Both the position numbers and the translations under genes were made by a program. The notes under the pieces were generated by a model. It did no database searches, was not told the DNA's origin, and was given only the letters and a program-made list of their open reading frames with translations. 64,000 bases of DNA from contig CM043949.1 in assembly GCA_014529385.2 (NCBI GenBank), positions 143,983,242-144,047,241 on the forward strand. Reading direction: 5' to 3'. Numbering within the stretch: position 1 is the first letter of the stretch; each line of letters starts with the position of its first letter. The stretch comes from Adiantum capillus-veneris. Taxonomy: Eukaryota > Streptophyta > Polypodiopsida > Polypodiales > Pteridaceae. This document shows positions 9,936-23,682 of the stretch, piece by piece.

Positions 9936-12900
9936 ATGGTCTTTTAGTGGCAATAAGTATGGTAGTAGAAGCAGCAACAGAGGCGGTAATATTAACGGGT
10001 ATATTAGTGGTCTTGGAGAAAATCCTTAATATGTTGGAGCTTTTCGGTTGCCAACCCCACCGTAATAGGTGACCTAGGTTGAAACCCATACATGAGCATG
10101 AAAGGACTAAATCCAGTTTTGACATGCTTAGCATTGTTCTAGGCAAACTCGAGAATAGGTAAGTATTCTTCCCAGTCAAACTATTTTTTGATGACGTATG
10201 CTCTTAGCATATCCTCTGGCACTTGGTTAACTCGTTATGTCTAACCATGTGTTTCTGGATCATCGGATGTACTGAGGTTTAGTTGTGTACCCAATCATTG
10301 AAACACAGTCCTCCAAAAGTGACTGTTAAACTTGGGATCATGATCATTGACAATGTTACTTGGCAAACCATACAACTTGTATAGATTGTCCACAAATAAC
10401 TTGGCTAGTTTTAGTGTCTTAACCGTTGATTTGGTTGGAATAAACTTACATAGTTTAGTCAACCTGTCTATGATCACCCATACCAAGTCATGACCTCGTA
10501 CAGTGGTTGGTAAACCCATAATAAAATCCATGGAGATACTTTCCCATTTTCCATTGGGAATCTCCAAAGGATGTAAGAGTCCTCCTGCTTTCAGGCGCTC
10601 TACTTTGTTCACTTGACATTTTTGGCAATGCAAGACATAAGCTTGAACAAAGCCATGTATACCTGACGAGTAAAATTACTGTCGTACGAGAGCATAAGTT
10701 TTTCTAATACTTGGGTGCCCTGCACTTGGACTATCATGAGATTCATAAATAATTTTACGTCGAATGTCTGAGTCTGTCGGTACACAAACTCTCCCCTTAT
10801 GGAGTAGGTACCCATTGTCGATGGTGAAATGCTTCCATCGTTGTAGTTCATCACTCCATAGAGGAGAATTAGGTGTGGAGGTTAACGTTACACTACCATC
10901 ATTGGAGTGAGAAGGATCCCTCATTTGTACATGGCTCCACACTTTGGAATATGCTTCATCATGCTTATATTTGCCTTTGAGAGAATCCAAAAATTCACTA
11001 CGAAGTTCCTTGAACAAGAGAGAATTGATCTCCACCCACCACGTTGTATCGACCTTTATGATACCTGAGCTTGGCGTCATATTCCTAAAGAATCTTGACC
11101 CACTTGGCTTTCTGACCCTTCAAATTCATTTGTTGTGTAAACCATTTTGATGATTTCATGGTCAAAAGCAATCTCAAACTGAGCACCATACAGATAATGC
11201 CACCGTGTTCTTAAGGCGGACACTATTACATAGAGTTCGCACTCATAAGCAGAGTAGTTTTGCTGAGCTGCATCAAGCTTCTTGCTTTCAAATGCAATTG
11301 GCCGTCCGTTATGTAAGAGGACTGCTGCAATAGCACGGTCACTGGTATCCGTTTCCAAAACAGATGGTTTCAAAGGATCTACAATAGCTAGTATGGGAGC
11401 TATAGCTAATGCATCCTTGAGCGTATTGAAACTGTGATGTTGAGCGGGTCCCCACTAAACATCTTTTCCTTTTCCTTCCAGTTGATCCATCCTGGGAACA
11501 ACAATATTAGCATAGTTTTTAATGTACCTTCGATAAAAACCTGCAAATCCTAAAAAAATATGTAACTCTTCCAGATTTCTAGGAGAAGGCCATTTGCGGA
11601 TTGTATCCACTTTGGATTGATCCATATATAGGCCATAAGCTGAAATAACATGTCCTAGATAGTGAGTTTCTTTTTTCAAAAAGTCACACTTAGATTCCTT
11701 GGCATATAATTTATTTGTTCGTAACAACTCGAACACCTGCCTCATATGTTGTAAGTGTTCTTCTTCAGAAGCACTATAGACTAGAATGTCATCGAGAAAA
11801 ACAATGACAAATTTGCCCAAGTACGGCTTCAAGACACTATCCATAAGTGTCATGAATGTTACGGGCACATTGGTTAACCCAAAGGGCACCACCAAAAACT
11901 CGTAGTGTCCAAACCTTGTTCGAAATACAGTTTTGGGTATATCAGCAAGTCGAATACGGACTTGGTGATAACCTGAACGCAAGTCTATTTTTGTAAAAAT
12001 GCGAGCATGAGTGAGTTTGTCAAACAACTCATCCACTCGTGGCAATGGGTACTTGTTCTTAACCATAACCGTATTTAAGCCACGGTAGTCTACGCACATG
12101 CGCATACTGCCGTCTTTTTTCTTCACTAAAAGGATAGGAGAAGCCCGTGGTGAAGAACTCGGTTGTATAAACCCTCTGCTAAGGTAGTCACCAAGCTAAC
12201 GTTCCACCTCAGCAGCTTCAGAGTAACTCATACGGTAGGGCGGTTTACTAACAGGTTTACAGCCTGCAACCACATTGATGCCATGTTGCACCAATCGTGT
12301 CAGCGGTAATACTGGCGGCAAATCATTAGGAAACACATCTTGAAATTCCTTTAATAATGTTGTAACTCACTAGCAATATTTGCTTGTTTGGAAGTAGTCA
12401 TTGGTGGAAGAGATGAGAGAGAAGCATGCGGCATTGAGGAATTTTCAACAGCTTCAATGCTAGAGAGAAAATGAGACAGTGAGTAACACAAGAAAATATC
12501 TATTTCATTATCAGAAACGAGATGCATAAGCTCAATTGTACAAATAAATGGTGAAGAAGGTATATCCTTCTCTCCTAACAACAACACATGTGCGCCATGG
12601 GATTTGAACATCAAGTTGTTGTGCTCATAGCTACGCATCAGTGATGGTCCTAGGCTATGCAACCACTCCCTACCAAGGACCACGACTGCCCGCTCCATGT
12701 TCATAACCTGAAAATCCAAGGATGTAGAGTAACCTTGTACTTCCAACAGAACAGCTCGGACTTGAGTATCCCAGATCTCAGTGATGGTCTTAGGCTATGT
12801 AACCACTCCCTACCAAGGACCACGTCTGCCTGCTCCATGTTCATAAGCTAAAAATCCAAGGATGTGGAGTAACTTTCTACTTTCAACGAAACATCTCGGA

Positions 12901-13100
12901 CTTGAGTATCCCAGATCTCAATATCATGTCCATTCATCATTGCTACCTTGTAGCGGTGGGTATTGCTACCTTGTAGCGGTGGGTACTCGAAGTTTGAGGC
13001 AATTTGAGTTTTTTCACCAATCCATAATTGATGAAATTGTGAGTAGCACCGTCATCTACCAAGATGCGCACCTTGTGCCTTTGTCAAGATCCGTGCATAT
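9936..13100 (-). pseudogene. Gypsy-3 pol polyprotein remnant
   Basis: From 5' to 3' on the minus strand: aspartic protease near 13060-12980 (LVDDGATHNFIN), RT from about 12350 with [17 protein letters not shown] and the catalytic [10 protein letters not shown] box (about 11815-11780), RNase H at 11373-11080 (first Asp in DTSDRA, Glu in AYECEL), integrase zinc-binding HHCC (SHDS, GHPS, HCQKCQ; 10735-10615) and integrase core (SMDFIMGLP, VNDHDPKF; 10560-10320). The stop near 12200, the break near 11455 and the loss of frame beyond 10295 make it non-functional. A 140-bp tandem duplication lies between protease and RT. Confidence 0.88.
12641..12920. repeat. 140-bp tandem duplication in gypsy-3
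   Basis: Bases 12641-12780 and 12781-12920 are adjacent copies, both starting GTGATGGTC and ending CCCAGATCTCA, with about 15 differences. Just to the right, a 23-bp unit (ATTGCTACCTTGTAGCGGTG...) is also doubled at about 12939-12985. Both duplications disrupt the protease-RT linker. Confidence 0.85.
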
Positions 13101-13149
13101 GTACTAAATCATGTGGTCTGAAGGTCTATTGCCACATGAAGCTGTGAGA

Positions 13150-14289
13150 CATCATTCATGCACCACCTCGGTGTGTGTTACTTCCACTGTAGAGAGTCGT
13201 GAGAAGTCTCAAGAGGCAGCAGTTGCACCGTGTGCACTTCTTTCTCCTTGCCATGAGCAACAGATTTTCCCTTGGGACAATCCTTTCTACCATGACCACT
13301 TCCGAAACATTGAAAACATAATTTCTCTTTCTTAGCTTTATCAAAGTCCTAAGAAGAGAGAGGACCTCTCGAGTCCTTGGGTTTTTTAGATGCGTCTGAT
13401 TTGGCTACTATAAATTTCCTTTTATTGTGCCCATACTAGGTGCGTGCATTACCATGTGTATTAGCAAGGACGTAAATATTATGTGCTTTATTTTCATTTG
13501 GATCATCGTGAATATGTGCTTTCACAATGGCTTCCTCAAGTGTTTTAGGGTCTTGGGTCTTAACGTGCTTCTTAAGCTCTGGTGTCAAACCATGTATAAA
13601 CCCCCGTACTTGTTGAAAGTTATCTAAGCCTTCCAACTTGAGGATAACATCCCAATAGTGAGATATATATTCAAGCAATGATGGGTATTGGCGCATGGGA
13701 CACGTATCTTAAGCCGTCCAATTCCGATCTGCCTCATTGGTAGGCAAAAATTCTTTACGAAACATAGCTTCAAAAGCTTCCCAACTCTGTGGTATGATAT
13801 TCTTCTCCTTGAGAGACATCCACCATTTGTAGGCCTTGCCTTCCATAGTTAAGCTCGCTTGCAGGGCTCTAATTGCGTCCGAAGTACACCGTAAGGTGTG
13901 AATTCCATCCCACTTTCTTAGAAAGATATTCATTGCATCCTTATTGCGGTCTCGGTATTCTCCCTTAAAGTCGGTGGTTTGGTGTTTTTCAACAGCTCAT
14001 CCACCTCTTTTGTAGCTAGAGTGTGCAAAGTATTAGCAGTTGGACCTTGCCCTTGATTAGAAGGGCCTAGCCCCTGTGTAGCAACGTGCTCATGCATGTT
14101 CGTGTTAGGGAGACCCTTGGACTGCTCCATGACTGACATGTGCGTCTGAAGTGCACGAAATTTTTGAATGTCGAGCAATTCATAAGTGTCATCACCTACC
14201 GTAGCGTCGCAGGTACTCTCCTTGAGAGGATTTGGCCATGGACCATCATGGGGAGGAGCAGGTGTACTTTGCTCAAAATCAAAATTCAT
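13150..14289 (-). pseudogene. Gypsy-3 gag
   Basis: Three minus-strand frames make one broken gag: N-terminus from an ATG at 14289, a retrotransposon-gag capsid domain (13933-13436, with KAYKWWMSLKE and WEAFEAMFRKEF), and a CCHC zinc knuckle at about 13320-13275 (CFQCFGSGHGRKDC, spacing C-x2-C-x4-H-x4-C). The frame is interrupted near 13930, 13705 and 13435. Gag forms the virus-like particle and the knuckle binds the template RNA. The break positions suggest simple stop and frameshift decay. Confidence 0.82.
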
Positions 14290-15077
14290 ATTGATATCTC
14301 AATCCATGGCAACACAGTGTGGTGCAAGGAATAGTCAGAATACCTGAGATTGAGAGCACTTGCAAAGTTTAATTAACCTTTCGAATCCCATCGAAGTCGA
14401 TATTATCCAAGTGTTAATCAATCCAAAATATCCGCCGTGTAGAGAATTCCTTAATCCCTTGTAGCCGAATCGATTATGCGTTCGATCGTAATCTATTTTG
14501 AAAAATAATGTCACTTGAGATGCTTTTATTAAATTTTTTCTTTTCTGCAGCTCGTACGTGGAGAATTGGTGTGTGTGTGTGTATTTGACGGCCCTGCCTT
14601 TGATTCCCTTGGATTAATGCTTACCAACTCCCGAAATCAGAGCTCCTTGCTTTAGGTCGGGTGTGTATCACCCCTAGTGTCAATAAAGTCCTTGGTCATT
14701 TTTTAATGTGAACTCAAGGCCTTGGTCATTTTTTAATGTGAACTCAAGGCCTCACAGTCGCCATGGCTGACTGCAGTAGCGCGCAAGGAGGTTGGGAGAG
14801 ATATGGTGGTCGGTGCAGGGTGAAACGGGCTTCGGTACTTGGGTCGAGTTTTGCTTCCCATCCCGGCGCGATGCCGTAGAGCCCGCAAGGGTGCCATTTG
14901 GTGCAGGGTCTAACCTCACCGTCTTCCCTCGCAAGAGGTGTTTCCCATGTCTTCGGGCTTGTCTTCCTTCTCATAGGGGATGCTCTCCACGCCCCCTTGA
15001 CCCCGACATGCAAAAAAGCATGCAAAATTGTGTGGCTCCCCTCCTCCACGGCTGTGACATTCCCAAAAAGGAACCTT
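14290..15077 (-). other. Gypsy-3 leader, no gene
   Basis: This is the untranslated region between the primer site and gag. It contains a direct tandem repeat of about 32 bp at 14690-14752 (CTTGGTCATTTTTTAATGTG twice) and a GC-richer block at 14760-15060. Open frames exist on both strands in the GC-rich block, but none shows a recognisable motif. Confidence 0.6.
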
Positions 15078-15090
15078 GCTCTTGATACCA
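15078..15090 (-). other. Gypsy-3 primer-binding site
   Basis: The minus strand reads TGGTATCAAGAGC one base from the LTR. This is close to the usual TGGTATCAGAGC pairing with the 3' end of initiator tRNA-Met, with one inserted A. It fixes the LTR boundary and the element's orientation. Confidence 0.75.
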
Positions 15091-15091
15091 A

Positions 15092-15244
15092 TGTTAGACA
15101 AGGGGAACTAGAACCTAGGAGTCCACCTCCCAACCACCCACTATATAGCCTGGCTCCTAGCCCTTTCCCCTAGTTGGACTCCCTTTCCACACTGTCTAGC
15201 CCGGTCTTGCCCTTTTCTAGTCCGGCCTTGCCATTTTCCTGACA
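15092..15244 (-). repeat. Gypsy-3 5' LTR (153 bp)
   Basis: It begins TGTTAGACAAGG and ends TTTTCCTGACA, so it has TG...CA ends, and contains CTATATAG as a possible TATA element. The only other LTR would be at the left end, which is lost. The following GAAAC may be one half of a target duplication. Confidence 0.72.
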
Positions 15245-15663
15245 GAAACCTAGGAGAGAGAGATCAACGAATCAAGTCCCATTGCTAATCTTAGCAAGGA
15301 GGATGAGTTTCATGATGATGATGATGAGATGGAGATGAAAAATCCCACAATGATGAAGCCAACACATCTACAAATGAGGATCCAATTTTTCTCTTTACTC
15401 ATTTAGGAGCCATGGGTTTAGATTTAAATGATGTCACTAGTAGAGATCTTTTTGAAGCCAACACATCTACAAATGAGGATCCAATTTTTCTCTTTACTCA
15501 TTTAGGAGCCATGGGTTTAGATTTAAATGATGTCACTAGTAGAGATCTTTTTGAAGCCAACACATCTACAAATGAGGATCCAATTTTTCTCTTTACTGAT
15601 TTAGGAGCCATGGGTTTAGATTTAAATGATGTCACTAGTAGAGATCTTTTTGAAGATTCATAA
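15245..15663 (+). pseudogene. CACTA-2 TNP2 C-terminal exon with triplicated unit
   Basis: The plus-strand frame matches the last exon of the transposase at 46887-46609: INESSP, then an acidic stretch (HDDDDEMEM), then EANTSTNEDPIFLF and LGAMGLDLND, ending in a stop at 15661. The tail that occurs once in the 46-kb gene is present three times here as a perfectly phased 99-bp unit. One frameshift lies near 15340 and a stop lies at the very start (ETtagER). It is orphaned: no other transposase exon is adjacent, because gypsy-3 borders it on the left. Confidence 0.8.
15355..15651 (+). repeat. 99-bp tandem repeat, three units
   Basis: Units start at 15355, 15454 and 15553 (GAAGCCAACACATCTACAAA) and are nearly identical; one change (CATTTAGG to GATTTAGG) marks the last. 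Each unit is 33 codons, so the frame is kept. The near-identity points to recent duplication. Confidence 0.92.
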
Positions 15664-15785
15664 AAAATTTCTATATTTTATTCTAGGAGAATTTTTTGTC
15701 ATGTGGCTCCTTTTACTCAGTGTGTGTGTCTGTGTGTCTGTGTGTAATTTTATGGAGCATCCTAATTTACATTAATCATGTGTAT

Positions 15786-15951
15786 TGTGGTGTGTGGTCG
15801 TGTGTCCGACCACCTAGTGTGGGAGGACACTTCTGCTGTTCTTGGCATGTAGCCTTTCCAGTGCTCAATATAAGGAGCTGCCTCACTCGTTGAGGGCAAG
15901 CTGAGTTTGGTCGAGTCTCTCTCTCAAGTGTCTTGCAGTGAGCACACTACA
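15786..15951 (+). repeat. Left LTR of the H1-carrying unit
   Basis: TG...CA-type ends; it contains GCTCAATATAAGGAGC, a possible TATA region about 60 bp before a GAGTCTCTCTCTC stretch. It differs from the right copy by few substitutions over the first 120 bp, then the two diverge near the 3' border. Confidence 0.7.
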
Positions 15952-16047
15952 TTGGTGGAGACGGCGGGCAAGGGTTAGTTAGAAATCCTTTTCTTGATTT
16001 TCTTGGGGAATACCTACGCCAGCGATGGAAATCTTGCTTGACACTGG

Positions 16048-16128
<81 letters not shown>

Positions 16129-16200
16129 CTATCGCTGCCTACAACTTTCCTCATGTAATTTCGCCAGCTGCATCCGCTACCCTGCAAAGCAGACTCTCAT

Positions 16201-16760
16201 AGGCCCTTGAAGGTCGCCGCGCATAAACCTGCGATTCCAGTACTCCTTAGCTCTAGTCCTAAGAAGGCCAAGCCTCCTGCTGCCAAGAAGCCCAAGACGG
16301 AGTCGCTTCATCCTATCAACGAAGCTATTCTAGCATTGAAGGAGAGATTAGGCTCATGACTAATCGCCATTAGCAAGTACATCGAGGCTACCTGAAAGTC
16401 AAGGAGTCCTATAAGCTCTCACCAGAAGTGAAGAAGGCAACCCCCAAAAAGTTGGGTTTGAAGAAGGCGGCACCGAAGAGGCCCAAGTGTGCGAAGTCGC
16501 CCAAGAAGGCAGCACCCAAAGCCGCTAAACCTGCTGCAACCAAGAAAGGCGACAAGAAGAAGCAGGCAAAAAACACTACGACTAATCCTGTGGTGGACGG
16601 GGTTGTGAGGACTGCCGAGCCGCACTCAGATGGTAGTGACGATCCTTCTATACAGGGTTGCTAGAAGCCCAAAAAGACTGAACTGAAACTCAAAAAGCGC
16701 CCTACGCAATCGGGTCTCACATTGGGTGCTAAGAAGACACAATCAAAGGTCGAATTTTGT
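16201..16760 (+). pseudogene. Linker histone H1 fragment, broken
   Basis: Three collinear H1 parts can be read. At 16258-16352 there is a basic N-tail (KKAKPPAAKKPK) leading into helix 1 of the globular domain (HPINEAILALKERLGS). At 16356-16391 comes IAISKYIEAT after an in-frame stop. At about 16392-16425 there is LKVKESYKLSPEVKK in a shifted frame, joined to a long lysine-, alanine- and proline-rich tail (16428-16664, KKAAPKRPK, KSPKKAAPKAAKPA) typical of H1. The middle of the globular domain (the third-helix region) is missing. H1 binds linker DNA and compacts chromatin; this copy cannot fold. No introns are visible, consistent with an RNA-derived copy. Confidence 0.8.
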
Positions 16761-17449
16761 CCAGCTATACAAATTTCTGGAAAGTGCTACTGAAGCTTCC
16801 CATGCAATTCTATCTACATACAATGCCAACAAAGTAGGGGCCGACTGGTTAATGCATTTGGATTGTCATGAGTGTTTCTTGCAACAACCTACAATCAGCT
16901 CTACGCAGCCCATTCTCTTAGGATATTTTGTTCTTTTGGCTTAATAGTGGTTTTCAAAGGTTCCTTTTCCAGTATGCTCAAGGAGATGGGAGTGGCTGCA
17001 ACTTTGTTGCAGAGATGCCCGACCTTCTAGTCTTGTTGGTCATGAAACAGTGCTACAATCGTGAAGCTCAAGCTTTCATTATGTGTTTAGTGATAGTCTT
17101 TTCATCTTTAGTTCATGTCGCAATTTAGTTTTTGTTAAATGACCATTATCATCACACCAAGCTCCTTCGGGAAGGGATGTATGTTGCAAAAATATCGCCC
17201 CCAAGCCTCAGTCCTTCCTCATCTTGTCCACTTCATTGGGATAGCGACCTAATGTTTGCACAAGCGAGATGTATGAGTTCCATGCCTTGACGATTTCGGC
17301 ATGATGATGAGTCTAGTCCCCAATTTCAGTCCCTAATCCTTGAGTCGTTGTATGATCACTCCCCCCAGATGAGGCGTCGGAGTTGATGTCTCTTGTGAAG
17401 TCCATTCTCAGCCCAACATTGTAAAAAGATGTCCATCTTTTTCTCCCTA
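16761..17449 (+). other. Non-coding tail of the H1-carrying unit
   Basis: After the lysine-rich reading frame the sequence loses coding character. It may be the captured gene's 3' untranslated part followed by LTR-element sequence up to the polypurine tract at about 17448-17458. I recognise no domain in it. Confidence 0.5.
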
Positions 17450-17459
17450 AGGGGGGAGG

Positions 17460-17600
17460 TGTGGTGTGTGGTCGTGTGTCCAAACACCTAGTGTGGGAGG
17501 ACACTTCTGTTGTTCTTGGCATGTAGCCTTTCCAATGCTCAATATAAGGAGCTGCCTCACTCGTTGAGGGCTAGCTAGTTTGGTCTTACTCCCGTGTACA
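17460..17600 (+). repeat. Right LTR of the H1-carrying unit
   Basis: Starts TGTGGTGTGTGG after AAGGGGGGAGG and ends near CCCGTGTACA. It carries the same CAATATAAGGAGC block as the left LTR. Confidence 0.7.
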
Positions 17601-17606
17601 CCACAG

Positions 17607-20015
<2,409 letters not shown>

Positions 20016-20897
20016 TGTCAAAGGAACAGAATAATCGAGATAGATAGCAAAGACAGAGAAAGAGATCTTTGTATTGATAGCATTTGATACAACAAAGGAG
20101 CAATAAAATATATGGGCGCACTCCGTTGTACGGAACTCGAACCTCCCGACCACCCACGAGCTTCAATTCACTCGCACTCGCACTCGCACTCGCAAAAGAG
20201 AGATCATTGAATGATCCCCAAAACGCACCACCCGTCTTTCTTTTCACGTTTTTCCTCCAAAAGCATGCAACCCCCCAAAAATAGCCGCTTTTCTATTTTT
20301 GGCGTTCGGTCGACTCGACTTGCGCGCCAAGTATACCTGCAAGAATAAGGTAAAAACGTGATCACGAAGCGATCTGTAAAGGTTAGATTTTTGAAACTTT
20401 TTATTTTCACCTGTCTTCAACTGAGCATAACTCCCAAACAGAGCCAAAACAGCCCAAGTCCATCTCACACAATCTTGTTGCCCTCGCTGCGCTCTTCGAC
20501 GACTATGTGATGGAAAATTTCCATAGCCTGCTCTGATTTGCTGAAAATCAACCTGTAAAACAGCATTTTCTACAAAAACGATGTAAGAACAACAAATCCC
20601 ACTTTTTTCTTAATCTTTGGCCCTCAACGAGCATCAAAACATCAAAATTTCTAAAGACTCAGCGAACCAAAGTTGTTCCTTATAACACAGGATTCAATCG
20701 CTTCATACATCACTTTTCTAGAATCCCACGTTAACACCTTCAAAAATGCCCCAGAAAGTGCCTTCCGGATCAAAAAATTTTATTGGACGAAAACAATCCA
20801 CACATCCTTCTACACAGTGGACTAACTTTAAAAGACCAAAACTTCCTAGAAAAACAAAATTTATTGCTAAAACACCTCAAAATCAAGTCCTGTTACA
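20016..20897 (-). repeat. Gypsy-2 3' LTR (882 bp)
   Basis: Plus-strand reading starts TGTCAAAGG and ends CCTGTTACA, next to ATCTCCCCTTATG, the reversed polypurine tract. It carries a short (GCACTC)n array near 20170-20195 that is longer in the other LTR. Confidence 0.93.
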
Positions 20898-21693
20898 ATC
20901 TCCCCTTATGTCCTCAGAGTTGGAATGAGGGAAATTCGCTTTGCAAAACACTAAGATCAACCCATGATGCATCCTCTACTGGATAGTTGTGCCACTTAAC
21001 CAAAACTTCCACAATGTCTCTATTTCTCAAATGTTTGACACGCCTATCTAGCACTAAGTCTGGTTCTACTGTCAATGTTCCGTCATCTTTCAACTTAGAG
21101 TTGTCCTGTAAAACATGATGCATGTTAGGAACATACTTTTTCAATAAACTCACATGAAATACAGGATGCACTTTGACATGAGAAGGCAATTCCAATTTGT
21201 AAGCTAATGAACCAATGCGCTTCAAAATTTTAAATGGCCCAGCAAATCGCGGAGACAATCTCTTATCCTTTCCAAGAATCAAATGAGACTTCTCGGGAAT
21301 AACCTTAAAGAAAACCATGTCACCAGTTTCATACTCCACAACCCGATGTTTCTTGTCATAATACAATTTACATCTCTTTTGAGCTTCTCTAATATTCCCC
21401 CTGATTTTGGCCAACTCGTTATCCATTTTCTCAAGCTTCTCATGTGACAGTTCTACCTTATTCCTGGAGTTAAGAAAATTAATAGGTGTGGGACAGTTAT
21501 AGCCATACATTGCCTCAAACGGAGTCATCCCAATAGATGAATGATATGAACTGTTGTATGCAAATTCAACCAAAGGCAAATATTCATTCCAATTACGTTG
21601 ATTTTCATTGACATACATTGGTAACATATCTTCTAAAATACGACTCACTCTCTCTATTTCTACATCTGTTTGAGGATGAAAGGCAGTAGACAT
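20898..21693 (-). pseudogene. Gypsy-2 integrase C-terminal half and chromodomain
   Basis: A 259-codon frame continuing pol after one stop. It starts at STAFHPQTD and includes the last catalytic Glu of integrase (in EIERVSR), FAYNSSYHSSIGM, the GPY/F module (FAGPFKILKRI) and a chromodomain near the end (VLVKWHNYPVEDASWVDL). The stop that separates it from the upstream frame, at about 21697-21699, is TAG where gypsy-1 has CAG, a single C-to-T change. Chromodomains of this class tether integration to heterochromatin. Confidence 0.92.
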
Positions 21694-21699
21694 TCGTAA

Positions 21700-23682
21700 C
21701 TAGGTTCCTATAGAGTCAAAAGTCGCTCTCCAGAAATGTGAAGTAAACTTAGAATCTCTGTCAGACACTATTCTCTTGGGCATGCCATGCAAACAAAATA
21801 TCTCTTTCACAAACAAGCGTGCAATGGTCAAAGGCGTATCAGTTATATTTACAGGAAAGAAGTGAGCCTGTTTTGTGAGTCTATCTACCACCACAAAGAT
21901 CGAATCATACCCTCCACGAGTAGTAGGAAGTCTAATGATAAAGTCCATGGATATAGACTCCCACTTCTGTAAAGGAATGTCTAAGGGTTGAAGGTCACCA
22001 GTCATCCTCTTATGTTCAATTTTAACTTGTTGACATTGAAAGCATTCACACACATAATTCTTAACATCCAATTCCATATGCGGCCAAAAGAATGAACTTT
22101 TAATCTTTTCATATGTCTTATTCAATCCAGGATGACCAGAAAAAGGTGAGTTATGACACTCATGCAGAATTTGACTCTTAAAAGCGGAATTTGCAGGAAT
22201 ACACAAGCAGTCATAATAATACAGATTTTCCTTATACAAGTGATAGCTGTTCTCATACATCTCACCAATATTCTCACGCAAGAATTTCAAAATAGGCATG
22301 TAAAAAGAATCATTTTCAACTTCGGCATGTATCTCATCAATCAAATTGGATCGCACAACAGTCAAAAAATTACACATGGGCCTACGACTCAATGCATCTG
22401 CAACTTTATTTTCTTTTCCACACAAATACTTCAAATCAAAATCATACTCAGCCAACAATTCGATCCATCTCCTTTGTCTGTTGTTTAACAATGGCTGAGT
22501 GAAAATATACTTCAAACTTTGATGATCAGTACGCAATTCGAATTTGACACCAAGAAAAAGATGACGCCAATGTTTCAATGTATGAACAACAACAAATAAT
22601 TCTAGATCATGTGTTTCATAGTTCAATTCATGTCGTCTTAATTTCCTAGACTCATATGCAACCACTCTTCCTTCTTGTGTCAAAACACAACCTAGTTTTT
22701 CACCAGTAGCATCACATGACACAACAAATGGTTTTCCCATCTCAGGAACTTTCAAAACACAATTTTCCGCTATTTTAGCCTTCAAGGTCTCATAGGTAGA
22801 AGTCGACACAAAACCCTTGTCTTTCTTGGTCAATTCGGTCAAAGGACTTGCTATCTTAGAGAAATCTTTAATGTGTGCTCTCTCATATTGTGCTAGACCC
22901 ATAAAGCTTCTCACATTTCTTAATGACTTTGGTGTTGGCCACTCCACAATAGTCTTAACTTTATCAAGATCAATGTGAATTCCCTCTTTAGAAATCACTC
23001 TTCCCAAATACACAATCTGATCCTTTGCAAAAGAGCACTTACTTGCTTTGGCATACAACTTATGTTCACGCAAAACCTCAAATGTTTTCTTTAAGTGCAA
23101 TGCATGATCTTCTTCATTCTTAGAATACACAAAAATATCATCCAAGAATACCAGAATGAAGTCATCAAGATACGGGTGAAAAATATTATTCATTAAGCAC
23201 ATGAAATTTGCTGGTGCATTAGTCAAACCAAAAGCAAGAACTGTAAATTCATAATGCCCATAACGTGTACGAAAAGCAGTCTTTGGAATGTCCTCAGCCT
23301 TGATGCGGATTTGATGGTAGCCAGAATGAAGGTCGGCCTTTGAAAATATTGTGGCACCACTCAAATGACTAAGCAATTCATCTATGTGAGGAAGAGGATA
23401 TTTTTTCTTAATGGTCTGTTTGTTTAACCCCCTGTAGTCAATGCATAACCTATATGTACCATCCTTTTTCTTTTGGAATAACACAGGACTACCCCAAGGA
23501 GATACACTAGGTTTAATGAAACCCTTTTTCAAAAGACCATCAAGTTGTATCTTGAGCTCTTTAAGCTCATCAATATTGAACATGTATGGAGCCCTTGAAT
23601 AAGGTGTTGCTCCTGGATATAGATCTATGGCGTGGTCTACCGCTCTAGGCGGAGGCATACCAGGAAGATCGTCCGGGAACAC
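21700..23682 (-). pseudogene. Gypsy-2 RT, RNase H and integrase core
   Basis: One uninterrupted frame of 660 codons. Residues about 1-230 are the RT with [30 protein letters not shown] and the catalytic [10 protein letters not shown]. RNase H follows, with Asp in SCDATG, Glu in ETHDLEL and Asp in LRTDHQS. The ADALSR tether leads to the HHCC zinc domain (HECHN, GHPGL, CFQCQQ) and the integrase DD part (SMDFIIRLP and VSDRDSKF). All catalytic residues visible here are present, so the enzyme block itself looks sound. It is listed as a pseudogene because the polyprotein is broken on both sides. Confidence 0.92.

Larger units (their letters stand above)
9936..15244 (-). mobile_element. Gypsy-3: Ty3/gypsy element, 3' truncated
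   Basis: Minus-strand element with a 5' LTR (15092-15244), a primer-binding site abutting it, a long leader, gag, and pol in the gypsy order protease, RT, RNase H, integrase. It stops within the C-terminal part of integrase near 9936, and no 3' LTR or polypurine tract follows. The RT and integrase differ clearly from gypsy-1/2, so this is another lineage; without the C-terminus a chromodomain cannot be confirmed. It is inserted in a CACTA-2 transposase exon, which resumes at 15245. Confidence 0.88.
15786..17600 (+). mobile_element. Small LTR-flanked unit carrying a histone H1 fragment
   Basis: Direct repeats 15786-15951 and 17460-17600 both start TGTGGTGTGTGGTCGTGTGTCC and share about 120 bp. 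The right one follows a polypurine tract (AAGGGGGGAGG), as a 3' LTR should; the left one ends ACTACA and is followed by TTGGTGGAGACGGCGG, a candidate primer site. The interior of about 1.5 kb has no gag or pol, only a (GA)n (16051-16127), a broken linker-histone sequence and non-coding tail. It would be a non-autonomous element needing enzymes in trans. The exact right end and a target duplication were not resolved. Confidence 0.7.

Noticed and set aside
14744-15173. Open frames on both strands in the GC-rich gypsy-3 leader
   Set aside because: Located between primer site and gag; no motif and no support from another copy.
16428-16664. Lysine-rich frame as a gag nucleocapsid protein
   Set aside because: The flanking globular-domain pieces (ALKERLGS, ISKYIEAT, VKESYKLS) fit linker histone H1 much better than any gag.
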